Shown here piece after piece: positions 44,800-52,890 of a stretch of 64,000 nt of DNA (position 1 is the stretch's first letter; each line of letters begins with the position of its first letter). The notes below the pieces were generated by a model. It made no database searches, was not told the DNA's origin, and worked only from the letters and a program-made list of their open reading frames with translations. Made by a program: the position numbers and the translations under genes. Source of the DNA: JANQIO01 sp038746745 (GTDB lineage: Bacteria > Pseudomonadota > Gammaproteobacteria > Pseudomonadales > Halieaceae); contig JBCDKJ010000014.1 of NCBI GenBank assembly GCA_038746745.1, positions 6,220 through 70,219 of the forward strand. Direction: 5' to 3'.

Positions 44800-46062
44800 C
44801 TAGCTGCGAGCCGAACGCGACCTACGGATAATCACCACGCAAAGGCCTACGAAGACCGCAGCACCGACACCCCACCAAATCACGGCATAGCTGGGTTCAA
44901 ACAGGTTTGGGTGCACTTTGAATTCCCTTGACAGGTCAAGCCTCGAGGGAACGTCGTTCCAGTCATACTTTTCTGAAACAAAAGCCCGCACTTCGTCCGT
45001 CACCAAATGACCCAGTCCGCCATTGGTGAGCAGGATAAACGCGTCTCCCGTCTGCGTGTGGACCTCGAACCAGGCTCTGTAGTGATCATTAGCACCTTCA
45101 TGGGAGATAGCGTGTGTTTCACCCTGTCCGCTCACCACGGGGCCCAGTCCAAACAGAGTAAATTGCTCACGGTCTGCCATGTCCTGTGCAATATCCTGTG
45201 GCAGAAAATCGCTCTCACCGCGAATGCTGTCATTTAGTGCAGTGATCAGCCTGGTGAGATCCGCAGCGCTGCTCCATAGGCCCGAGGCCGCCATTTCTGG
45301 CATGGCTTCCCATCCGCGTGGCAGCGCCACTAGGCGGCCATCCTCCCCGTGCGCCTTTGCAATGTTTCCCCAGCTTGCGGGCAAGGGATTCTGGTAGGTG
45401 CTGCGCGTCATACCCAGTGGCTCAAACAGATATTTTCGTGCGGCCTGTTCGTAACTGAGCCCAGTGACGTCCTCAACAATCACCTGAGACACTGTCACGC
45501 CGCCCCCGGAATACCTGTTTGCCGTTCCAGGCTCATAAATAAACTTAAGGGCTGAGCTTTTAGACGGCCCTGAGCCGTTTAATGTCTGTATGGCAGAAGG
45601 CAGGGCTTCACCCGGTGAATAATCCCTATAGCCCCACTGGTTAAAACCCGCTGTATGAGACAGCAACAGACGGAGCGTTACCTTTGTTGCCCCGGAGAAT
45701 TTGCTATCGGGAAGCGTCCAGGATTTAAGGTATTGGCTCACATCGGTATCCAGGTCCAGCAGCCCCGCGGCAACAAGACGCAATACGAGTGCGGCATTGC
45801 CCACTTTGCTGACAGAGCCCAGAGAGAACACCGTGTTTTCATCAACACGATCCGCGGTGCCGACTTCCTTCAGGCCATGACCGCTGGAGTGGATGACTTC
45901 GCCCGCTTTAACGATAACAACAGCGGCCCCCGCGACATTATTGCTTTCGAGACTCTGCAGCACTGCACCGGAGACATCGTCCAGCGCGAGGTCAGCGCGA
46001 GTCTCCAGAGAGGCACAAAGCGCCAGTGCCGCGACTAACGGACCAGTAAGTTTTCGAAGCAT
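44800..46062 (-). CDS. Exported serine hydrolase, beta-lactamase/class C PBP fold, C-terminal membrane anchor
   Basis: 420 residues with a signal peptide (ends near TRA), active-site SVSK (SxxK) in VFSLGSVSKVGNAALVL, YSGGGV as the YxN-equivalent, and HEGAND late in the domain. A C-terminal transmembrane helix (WWGVGAAVFVGLCVVII) with RRSRS behind it anchors the enzyme with the catalytic domain in the periplasm. COG1680-type proteins include esterases, peptidases and rarely beta-lactamases; the substrate is unknown. Confidence 0.82.
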   Translation of the reverse strand: MLRKLTGPLVAALALCASLETRADLALDDVSGAVLQSLESNNVAGAAVVIVKAGEVIHSSGHGLKEVGTADRVDENTVFSLGSVSKVGNAALVLRLVAAGLLDLDTDVSQYLKSWTLPDSKFSGATKVTLRLLLSHTAGFNQWGYRDYSPGEALPSAIQTLNGSGPSKSSALKFIYEPGTANRYSGGGVTVSQVIVEDVTGLSYEQAARKYLFEPLGMTRSTYQNPLPASWGNIAKAHGEDGRLVALPRGWEAMPEMAASGLWSSAADLTRLITALNDSIRGESDFLPQDIAQDMADREQFTLFGLGPVVSGQGETHAISHEGANDHYRAWFEVHTQTGDAFILLTNGGLGHLVTDEVRAFVSEKYDWNDVPSRLDLSREFKVHPNLFEPSYAVIWWGVGAAVFVGLCVVIIRRSRSARS

Positions 46063-46135
46063 CTTTCAGTAAGCATCCTTTAGTTGGGCATTGAGCGTTT
46101 TTCGACCAGTAGATATAAAGTTCGGTACCCAGCGA

Positions 46136-47542
46136 TTAGAGTGGCCGCTCGTCGCCGTCAGCGACTTGTATTTCGGGCAGCGGGGTATTTTGAATCAGCT
46201 CTACGGCATGCGCTACGATCTCAATAGCGGGTCCAGACCCCGCCCACCCTTCGCGACCCGCACCCAAATGCAGTACCACGATATCCAGGGAAGGAATCAC
46301 CACCAATAGCTGGCCATTCAAACCAGACATCGCGTAGGTATCGGCGGGGAGTCCGGGGAAAAAGTTACCCCGCGGATGTCCATAAGTCTCGCCCTGATTC
46401 AGCCAGAAGCTCAATCGGTACATACCCTGGGATGTTGGTAGCGGGGTCTTGAGGGATTCAAAGAAGCGGGCAGGAACAATCTGCTGTTGGCCAAAGCGCC
46501 CTTCATTTAACAGAAGTTGGCCGACTCTGGCCCAGTCACGTGCCGTGGCGTACGTGAGCGAGCTTGAAAAGTGGTATCCATAATCATCGCTGGCAAGCAC
46601 GAAACTGTCGGCACCGATGGGGCCGAACAGAACCTCACTCGCAAATGCCTGATACGTGGTTCCACTCGCCTCAAGTGCAGCGCTCAAGGAACGCGCTGCG
46701 AGGTTCGAATCAGCATCGGCATACAGATAATGAGTACCCGGCGGATGCAGCCGTGTTTGCTGCGTCGCGTAGTGCGCGTTGTCACCCGTACTGGCCATTC
46801 TCAAAAAGGCAAGGTCGTAATTACCGCGATTCAGACCGCTTTGCATGTTGAGCAGATCGCGATTTGTGATGGCCTGGCGCGGATCTTCACCCGACCACTC
46901 CGGTGCATGTACCGGATCATCCAGGGAAGCCAGACCCCTGTCGTCGGCAATACTCCACAGCAGCGCATTAATCGACTTGGCCATGGACATGCTGTGCTGC
47001 GGCGTGGTGGCGGTATAGGGCGCAGAGTAGTGCTCTGCGGCCACCTTTCCATTGTGCAGAGCGATCAGGGCACGATGGTTGGCAGGGTTGCTATCTCCCC
47101 GGCCCTCGCCGAAGCGTTCAAATCGCTCACTAATCATGGCGTTAAGCGCGGGATAGCGGCGGCTGGCATCCTCAAGCGACAAGGTGGCGCTGCTATCGGC
47201 GCCCACGTGAACAGGCAGCGAGCGGGTAGCATATGAGCGCGATACCCGACAGCCATATCCCGATTCAAATGCCGCTTCTCTTACAGTAAAACCCAGGATG
47301 GAGAACGAGACCCTTTGAGAATCGTTACTGACAAGAAAATCCCCAAAGGGCAGCAAGCCCGCCATGTTTCCTAGAACAAACTCCGTGGGCAACTGGCTCA
47401 CGTTGATGTCGTTACAAACGACCTTGGTCCCAAATGCTATCGCACCCGACAGCACAGGTCGGACCCACACCAGGGAAACGAGAACGAGAACTACAAACAG
47501 TCCCGCGAACCCATAACCAACATATTTAAGGACGCGCTTCAT
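46136..47542 (-). CDS. Serine hydrolase, beta-lactamase fold, N-terminal membrane anchor
   Basis: 468 residues with an N-terminal transmembrane helix (about 8-30) and a COG1680-type catalytic domain. The nucleophile motif is SMAK in QHSMSMAKSINALLW. YLYADADSNLAARSL occupies the Tyr motif position, and GLNGQLLVVIPSLDIVVLHLG is the C-terminal beta strand. Related proteins are 6-aminohexanoate-hydrolase-like esterases or amidases. It lies 73 bases upstream of the other serine hydrolase on the same strand, although the two sequences are not close. Confidence 0.82.
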   Translation of the reverse strand: MKRVLKYVGYGFAGLFVVLVLVSLVWVRPVLSGAIAFGTKVVCNDINVSQLPTEFVLGNMAGLLPFGDFLVSNDSQRVSFSILGFTVREAAFESGYGCRVSRSYATRSLPVHVGADSSATLSLEDASRRYPALNAMISERFERFGEGRGDSNPANHRALIALHNGKVAAEHYSAPYTATTPQHSMSMAKSINALLWSIADDRGLASLDDPVHAPEWSGEDPRQAITNRDLLNMQSGLNRGNYDLAFLRMASTGDNAHYATQQTRLHPPGTHYLYADADSNLAARSLSAALEASGTTYQAFASEVLFGPIGADSFVLASDDYGYHFSSSLTYATARDWARVGQLLLNEGRFGQQQIVPARFFESLKTPLPTSQGMYRLSFWLNQGETYGHPRGNFFPGLPADTYAMSGLNGQLLVVIPSLDIVVLHLGAGREGWAGSGPAIEIVAHAVELIQNTPLPEIQVADGDERPL

Positions 47543-47872
47543 CGATGATTGCCTGCACTATTTTTTACTCACGCGGGCTCGCTAGCGTATCGCATCGCAA
47601 GTAAGCTTAGCGAGCAACCAGGAACACCCATTCCTTTAAGCCGAGTTCACGGCAGATTAAAAAAGGATATTGTGCCTCCCCCGCGCCGCTCCTTGCTTGA
47701 CGAAGCGGTTGCAAGACCCAGAGCTCAGTGATGTTTGTCATGCTCCCAGTTCAGGAATACGCTGAATAGAACACTGACGCAGTCTGGAACCTGTATAGAG
47801 AGGAACTAAGAAATCAGATTCAAACCTCACCACCATATCGTTGCGGCGGCGCAACCACCCAACACGCGCCAA
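47543..47872. other. 330-base intergenic region
   Basis: No convincing gene. It holds an 8-bp perfect inverted repeat GCTCGCTA...TAGCGAGC (47577-47584 / 47608-47615, 23-base loop) near the start of the serine hydrolase gene, and a GTTGCG-GCGG-CGCAAC stem (47840-47855) just before the membrane protein gene. Either could act in the 5' leaders, but nothing else supports a role. Confidence 0.4.
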
Positions 47873-48274
47873 ATGCTGTTTTCACGCTATTTTATGGGCG
47901 TACTCACCGACCTGGTGGTGCTCAATCTTTTGGCCGAGTACTGGGACCGGGTGCACCTGAGTGGATTCTCTGTGTCTCTGTTCGCCGCCGTGCTTCTGCA
48001 AGTGTTGCTGCAGGCCACACTGGCTGCGGAACACCTCGTGGGCGGTTGGTTTGAGCAACGCAGTGGACTGCTATGGCGGTTGCTGCAGCTACTGTGCGCA
48101 TGGCTCATACTGTTTGGCTCTAAATTTGTGATGCTGGGTGCTATCAGTTTGCTCATGGGAGACGCTGTCCACTTTGAGGGTCCTCTGCACGGTGCCGGTC
48201 CCTTTATATGGACAGTGCTGGCGATGCTGTTGGCAGAGGCATTAGTAACGCGCATTCACCGGAGCCTGGGCTAG
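47873..48274 (+). CDS. Small integral membrane protein, unknown function
   Basis: 133 residues with four likely hydrophobic helices (about 7-22, 31-52, 69-97, 107-127). No family recognised. Charges between the helices (EYWDR, EQR) and an ending in RIHRSLG suggest both ends inside. There is no clear Shine-Dalgarno; a second ATG at 47894 is possible. It lies 140 bases upstream of the arsR-type gene. Confidence 0.6.
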   Translation: MLFSRYFMGVLTDLVVLNLLAEYWDRVHLSGFSVSLFAAVLLQVLLQATLAAEHLVGGWFEQRSGLLWRLLQLLCAWLILFGSKFVMLGAISLLMGDAVHFEGPLHGAGPFIWTVLAMLLAEALVTRIHRSLG

Positions 48275-48381
48275 CGCAAGCCTGCGCCCCCACCTACAGG
48301 GAATTCCTGTCCGCTTAAAGATTCAGTGAACGGCACAGAATGCTCGTTGCTTGCATGTTTCGAAAAAATAGTTGACCATTT

Positions 48382-48396
48382 GTTGAAATATTCAAC
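48382..48396. promoter_or_regulatory. Palindromic operator for the ArsR-family regulator
   Basis: GTTGAA-ATA-TTCAAC is a perfect inverted repeat 25 bases before the arsR-type start, flanked by TTGACC (48372-48377). ArsR/SmtB-type repressors bind TGAA...TTCA palindromes over their own promoters, so autoregulation is likely. Confidence 0.55.
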
Positions 48397-48420
48397 TGAA
48401 CAAGCAACCGAGCATTGCCG

Positions 48421-48750
48421 TTGTCCGCTGAATCCTACGCCGCCCTGCGCGAGGCCACCTCTGACTCAGTCATAGAACACGCTGCGGGCATGCTGCGTGC
48501 CGCTGGCGATCCAGAGCGACTGCGCATTCTTGAGCTGCTGCTCTCAGGGGAACACCAGGTATCGGAGATTGCGGCGTTAACCCTGGCAGAGATGTCTACC
48601 GTATCGCAACGCTTGCGCGTGCTGCTGAAAGAGAAACTGGTTAAACGTCGGCGTCAAGGCCGCGACATCTTCTACCGGCTGGCAGACGCGCATGTCGAAA
48701 CACTGATACGCAACGTGATCGACCACGCAGATCCCAACATCCCTCACTAA
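48421..48750 (+). CDS. ArsR/SmtB-family transcriptional regulator
   Basis: About 109 residues with a winged helix: AAGDPERLRILELLLSGEHQVSEIAAL then the recognition part EMSTVSQRLRVLLKEKLVKRRRQGRDIFYRL. The C-terminal helix has DAHVETLIRNVIDHADPNIPH, with Asp/His residues at the positions of the alpha-5 metal site of SmtB/CzrA, so zinc or a related metal is a plausible effector. TTG 48421 has CGAG 8 bases upstream; TTG 48415 is the alternative. The next gene, 25 bases on, codes for a His-rich protein. Confidence 0.85.
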   Translation: MSAESYAALREATSDSVIEHAAGMLRAAGDPERLRILELLLSGEHQVSEIAALTLAEMSTVSQRLRVLLKEKLVKRRRQGRDIFYRLADAHVETLIRNVIDHADPNIPH

Positions 48751-48775
48751 CTTGTAACAAAAGGAGACCGACCCC

Positions 48776-49117
48776 ATGGACCACAAGATTCATGAAAACC
48801 ACGATCACACCCACGGACCCGGCTGCGGGCACGTCGCGGTGCAGCACGGCGACCATGTAGGTTACCTGCATGATGGCCATTTACACTGCGCCCATGATGA
48901 CCATTACGATGAGCATGTGATCGAAGTATCCGACGAGAATCCGGCAGGCTGCCTACCCCATGCATGCAATGGCCACGAAGCCGGCCATGTGCATGGCCCC
49001 GACTGTGGACACCCTGCGGTTCCACATGGGGACCACATCTGCTACCTGGTGGACGGACATCTGCACCACCCCCATGGTGATCACTGCGACAACCATGGCC
49101 CGCTTAAAACAGTCTGA
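48776..49117 (+). CDS. His-rich metal-binding protein with internal duplication
   Basis: 113 residues, of which 27 are His and 7 Cys, with no signal peptide. The sequence is two copies of one module 60 residues apart: HGPGCGHVAVQHGDHVGYL (from residue 13) and HGPDCGHPAVPHGDHICYL (from residue 73), each followed by (H/V)DGHLHxxHxDHxDxH. This should hold several zinc-like ions. A strong RBS (AAGGAGA, 8 bases upstream) suggests high expression. Joined with the ArsR regulator it looks like a metal buffer or chaperone under metal control; the exact metal is unknown. Confidence 0.8.
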   Translation: MDHKIHENHDHTHGPGCGHVAVQHGDHVGYLHDGHLHCAHDDHYDEHVIEVSDENPAGCLPHACNGHEAGHVHGPDCGHPAVPHGDHICYLVDGHLHHPHGDHCDNHGPLKTV

Positions 49118-49250
49118 TTGAGAGACAGCCAGACAAAGAGACGACCTGGCTAAGCCAGTGGCGCCCTGCGGGGCGCACCACTCCAGGCGATGCTCAAGCG
49201 GCTGGCTCCACGATGGGCTTCGATAGAAACGCGGCTGTGAGACGGTACCG

Positions 49251-49778
49251 GTGAGAAAGCGCAGCAACCCCCTGGACCGCTTCGCCAGTGATCTCTCGCC
49301 TGGCGCACTCACCTGGATCGGCCTGCGCTCTGAGCGACGCGGTCTGATAGCCACACCCTCTGAAGTCAACGCGATCAAGGACCGCGGCCTCGATGGAGAC
49401 CACCGGGTGGAGAAAACCCCCGGTTCTGGTAGACAGGTCACGTTGATCTCGGAAGAGTTCATTCAGCAAACCGCGCACTTCCTCGGGCGTGACGCCATCG
49501 ACCCCGCGCTGCTGCGGCGCAACCTAGTGGTACGTGGTATCAACCTGCACGCTCTGCGCTATCAGCGCTTTGCTATTGGCGAGGCCCTGTTCGAAGCAAA
49601 TGCCCTGTGTCACCCCTGCTCCCGCATGGAATCTGCCCTGGGCAAAGGCGGTGTAGCTGCGATGCTAGGACATGGCGGCCTGTGCTGCAGAGTCCTTCGT
49701 AGCGGTGTTCTGCGCCTGGGTGACAGCGTGGAAGTTGAGACCGAAGGTCAGACGCGGGACCTGTTTTCCCAGCGCTAG
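49251..49778 (+). CDS. MOSC domain protein
   Basis: 175 residues covering the MOSC (molybdenum cofactor sulfurase C-terminal) domain. GLDGDHRVEKTPGSGRQVTLISEEFI, LRRNLVVRGINLHALRYQRFAIGEALFEA and CHPCSRMESALGKGG with the conserved Cys are typical. MOSC proteins bind molybdenum cofactor or reduce N-hydroxylated compounds as free-standing units; the role here is unknown. It starts at GTG 49251, 133 bases after the His-rich gene. Confidence 0.85.
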   Translation: MRKRSNPLDRFASDLSPGALTWIGLRSERRGLIATPSEVNAIKDRGLDGDHRVEKTPGSGRQVTLISEEFIQQTAHFLGRDAIDPALLRRNLVVRGINLHALRYQRFAIGEALFEANALCHPCSRMESALGKGGVAAMLGHGGLCCRVLRSGVLRLGDSVEVETEGQTRDLFSQR

Positions 49779-49787
49779 CGAGAGCGC

Positions 49788-50243
49788 CTAGTCAAGCGCA
49801 ACGTCGACGAGTACCAGGCGCGGCGCTGCCTTCGCCAGGCTACTCTCGATGGGCTGTTTGTTGCGGTCCAGTTTAATGCCGTAAACGACAGCATCTCTTG
49901 GTAAGGCGACCAAAAACCGCCGCACACTGTTACGCAACGCCTCGCTATCCCCCTCCAACAGTTGGGCAATACCCAGAAGTCGCTCTCCCGCTACGTCTAC
50001 CTGTACCGGCGCCGGACCATCGCGGAAGTTTTTCCACCATGCGGTATTGGTGCTGGACAGGAACAACACATGCGTACCATCTCGCACGTAGCTCAACGGC
50101 GTACTGAGCGCACGACCTGACTTGCGGCCCGTAAAGTGGAGAATGCCAATATTAGCGCTGGCAATGCGGTGCAGCGGCGAGCGCAGAATGCCGCGCATAG
50201 CCGGGTTAAGCAGATAGCGATAGAAGGCGTGGCTGAGATTCAC
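49788..50243 (-). CDS. DUF385 family (deazaflavin-dependent nitroreductase-like) protein
   Basis: 151 residues with the split beta-barrel pattern of DUF385/Ddn: LHFTGRKSGRALSTPLSYVRDGTHVLFLSS, then TAWWKNFRDGPAPVQVDVAGERLLGIA. In mycobacteria this family uses F420; in Gammaproteobacteria F420 is rare, so FMN or haem binding is as likely. It overlaps the upstream GST gene by 4 bases (ATGA), so they are co-expressed. Confidence 0.8.
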   Translation of the reverse strand: MNLSHAFYRYLLNPAMRGILRSPLHRIASANIGILHFTGRKSGRALSTPLSYVRDGTHVLFLSSTNTAWWKNFRDGPAPVQVDVAGERLLGIAQLLEGDSEALRNSVRRFLVALPRDAVVYGIKLDRNKQPIESSLAKAAPRLVLVDVALD

Positions 50244-51082
50244 GGCAAGTCGAGATCTGAAGCATCGTGGCGTTCGAGCACACGTTCCTCCTCAGGCCCC
50301 CAGACTTTATTGACTCGGCTTCCGCGCTGCACGGCCTCGCGAGCCTCGATGTCTGCGGCCCAGCGCTTAACGTGAGTATAAGAGTCCACGTCGAGGAAGG
50401 TTTGCGCGTTGTAAATATCCCCAGTAACCAACACCCCATACCAGGGCCAAGTGGCCATATCGGCAATGGTGTAGTCGTCGCCCGCCAGAAAGGCCCGCTC
50501 AGCGAGATTTCTATCAAGTACATCCAGCTGCCGTTTGACCTCCATTGCATAGCGGTTGATGGGATACTCAAACTTCTCGGGCGCGTACGCGTAAAAGTGG
50601 CCAAAGCCGCCACCCAGAAAAGGAGCGCTGCCCATCTGCCAGAACAGCCACGATAAGCACTCGGCGCGTGGAATGGGGTCAGTTGGCAGGAATTCTCCAA
50701 ATTTCTCCGCCAGATACACAAGGATTGCGCCTGACTCAAATACACGTGTTGGGGCGGGCGTGCTGTGATCGACCATAGCAGGGATCTTCGAGTTCGGATT
50801 GGCAGCGACGAACCCGCTCGAAAACTGATCACCCTCCCCGATATTTATGATGTGGGCATCGTACTCTGCGCCCTCGTGCCCCCTGGCCAACAGTTCCTCC
50901 AGCATCACCGTGACTTTGACGCCATTCGGTGTCGCCAGGGAATAGATCTGATGCGGATGCTTTCCTACCGGCAAATCCTTGTCGTGGGTGGGACCCGAAA
51001 TCGGCCGGTTAATATTGGCGAAGCGTCCGCCACTCTCTGCATCCCAGGTCCAGACCTCCGGCGGCTCATAGGGTTCGCTCAT
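50240..51082 (-). CDS. yghU: YghU-type glutathione S-transferase
   Basis: 280 residues of the Nu-class GST / disulfide-bond oxidoreductase family. The long N-terminus with PEVWTWDAESGGRFANINRPISGPTHDKDLPVGKHPHQIYSLATPNG is diagnostic. The thioredoxin-fold part has ISGP, NPNSKIPAMVDH and FESGAILVYLAEKFG (glutathione site). The C-terminal helical domain has FLAGDDYTIADMATWPWYG. GAGGAAAC precedes the ATG. Confidence 0.9.
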   Translation of the reverse strand: MSEPYEPPEVWTWDAESGGRFANINRPISGPTHDKDLPVGKHPHQIYSLATPNGVKVTVMLEELLARGHEGAEYDAHIINIGEGDQFSSGFVAANPNSKIPAMVDHSTPAPTRVFESGAILVYLAEKFGEFLPTDPIPRAECLSWLFWQMGSAPFLGGGFGHFYAYAPEKFEYPINRYAMEVKRQLDVLDRNLAERAFLAGDDYTIADMATWPWYGVLVTGDIYNAQTFLDVDSYTHVKRWAADIEAREAVQRGSRVNKVWGPEEERVLERHDASDLDLP

Positions 51083-51117
51083 AATGACTGTTTCCTCACG
51101 TGATTAATCTGCTGCAA

Positions 51118-52554
51118 TTAACGCGGTGCCAGGGAAGATTCCACTGCCACACCATCCTGTTTGTAGACCACACCGCCCTTCATAACGAAATCCACTCGCG
51201 ACAACACGTTGATATGCCGCAGAACGTCTCCTTTGACCGCAATGATGTCGGCATATTTACCCTCTGACACCGTACCCCAGCGATCCTCAACCCCCATCAT
51301 TACCGCGCCCCAGTAGGTGGCGCCACGAATAGCCGTCATTGGATCAATACCCATCACGCGCACCCAGACGTCCAGCTCATTCCAGGTGCTCTGACAGTGA
51401 AACTTCATGGGAATACCGCTATCCGTGCCAACCAGCAACACTACGCCGGCTTCCTGTAGCTGGCGGATTTTGCGCTTCAGGGTCGGCTTACGAATCGGGG
51501 TAAGTTGAGAGTAGGCGAGCTGGCCAGGCTTTTGAATTGAGGCTTCTATGTCAGCGATGGTGGAGTCTTCCAGACCTCGGTGCCAGCAATCATCATCGAG
51601 AAACTCCGGGTTATCCACGGTATCAAGGTAATTCCACAGGCCCTCCACGGTGGGCGTCCAGAACAATGGGCCACCGGCGACGCGGCCTGTCGCCGTGCGC
51701 TCTCTTAGCAGGGCGATGATATCGGGGGGATACTCGGGTGCGGTTGTCAGGCCAGTGTGCTCAAAGTTGTCCACCCCGATGGCCAGGCCGCGTCGAATCT
51801 CGTCCGGTCGGTGAGAGTGCGCCACAACTTTGAGGCCGCGGGCACGTGCCTCATCGACTACGGTCTTTGCCTCTGCCAGGGTCATTGCGTCCTGATCTAT
51901 CAGCTTAATAATGTCGACGCCGGCGTCGGCAAGCTTATTAACCTTGCGCCGTGCATCGCCCACGCCATCAATGCCCCAGCGAAAGCGCTCAGTGCCAGGG
52001 TACGCCTCATGCTGGATAAAAGGACCGGATATGAACAATCGGGGACCAGGAATCTCGCCCGCCTCTATCCGGCTTTTAACCGATATCGACGCCTCCAGGG
52101 GCGCACCCAGATCTCGGGCAGTGGTCACACCCGCCAGCAGCAGTTGAACCGCACTGGCTGGCATGATCTCGTCAGCCGCACGATCTGTGTAAGTGGGAAA
52201 CCAATGTCCGTAGTCTGCGTGTCCGTTCAGCATCAGGTGCGCATGGTTCTCCCACAGGCCGGGTAAAACATCCATGCCCTCGGTAGAAATGACCGTGTAG
52301 TCATCGGGCACCGGCAGGGTATCGACCGTGCCGACGAGCTGAATCACGCCGTCTTCCACCAGAATCACGCTATTGGCAATCGGCCTGTGCCCAAAGCCAT
52401 CAATCAGCCGGCCTCCGACCAGGGCTGTGCCGGCCCTCACCGGCGATACGGCATATACCAGGCACAGCAACGGAATCATCACTTCACGGTATCGAAGGCT
52501 GGAAACGCGTCTGACAAGGGTAAACGAAGGGGACATTCGGGCTTTAGCTTCCAT
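51118..52554 (-). CDS. Exported amidohydrolase (metal-dependent hydrolase)
   Basis: 478 residues. A positively charged start and hydrophobic stretch (MIPLLCLVYAVSPVRA) form a signal peptide. The amidohydrolase TIM barrel has HxH (NHAHLML), the second metal segment with LKVVAHSHRPDEI, and the catalytic Asp in VGTDSGIPM. The flanking composite domain reads GGRLIDGFGHRPI and EGKYADIIAVKGDVL. Relatives are imidazolonepropionase-like and prolidase-like; the substrate is unknown. The start may be ATG 52554 or 52536. Confidence 0.85.
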   Translation of the reverse strand: MEAKARMSPSFTLVRRVSSLRYREVMIPLLCLVYAVSPVRAGTALVGGRLIDGFGHRPIANSVILVEDGVIQLVGTVDTLPVPDDYTVISTEGMDVLPGLWENHAHLMLNGHADYGHWFPTYTDRAADEIMPASAVQLLLAGVTTARDLGAPLEASISVKSRIEAGEIPGPRLFISGPFIQHEAYPGTERFRWGIDGVGDARRKVNKLADAGVDIIKLIDQDAMTLAEAKTVVDEARARGLKVVAHSHRPDEIRRGLAIGVDNFEHTGLTTAPEYPPDIIALLRERTATGRVAGGPLFWTPTVEGLWNYLDTVDNPEFLDDDCWHRGLEDSTIADIEASIQKPGQLAYSQLTPIRKPTLKRKIRQLQEAGVVLLVGTDSGIPMKFHCQSTWNELDVWVRVMGIDPMTAIRGATYWGAVMMGVEDRWGTVSEGKYADIIAVKGDVLRHINVLSRVDFVMKGGVVYKQDGVAVESSLAPR

Positions 52555-52890
52555 TTTGACGGGGCAGTCGAGCCTAGCGGAAACACTGCGTGGACTCCAG
52601 CGAGGGCTAGAATTGGCCGGAAATGCTCTCCTCGCGGCCTATCGGTCGGGAAATCCGATCGAGAATGGATACGTATACTATGTTTACGCCGTGTACAGTT
52701 TTTGTCCGGCTGCTTGCCCGCGCTGCCCTCCGCAGAGACCCTGCCGTTTCCCTCGAAGCCAGTGCCCGCAAGCCTGAAAACCCACGCTGCAGCTTCAGGG
52801 CATTGGTGCGGCGCGGAACATCGTGAGTCTGCTTAAAGCTGTAGCGCTTGCGAGCATTGCCAGATAACAGAAACAGCCGGAGACACAACG
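52555..52890. other. 336-base divergent regulatory region before pcs-mcr
   Basis: No gene. It separates the amidohydrolase from propionyl-CoA synthase and must hold the pcs-mcr promoter. Visible elements are an ATCGG-N9-CCGAT stem near 52639-52657, ATACGTAT with TATACT near 52670-52680, and AT-rich GTTTACGCCGTGTACAGTTTTTG around 52682-52705. No unambiguous -35/-10 pair or known operator was found. Confidence 0.4.

Noticed and set aside
49161..49176. GCGCCC-TGCG-GGGCGC stem between the His-rich and MOSC genes
   Set aside because: Stable but without a T-run; may be chance in GC-rich DNA, so not listed as a terminator.
44800..52554. Genomic island candidate
   Set aside because: The stretch follows a tRNA and is accessory in content, but no integrase, transposase or repeat of the tRNA 3' end at the far side was found.
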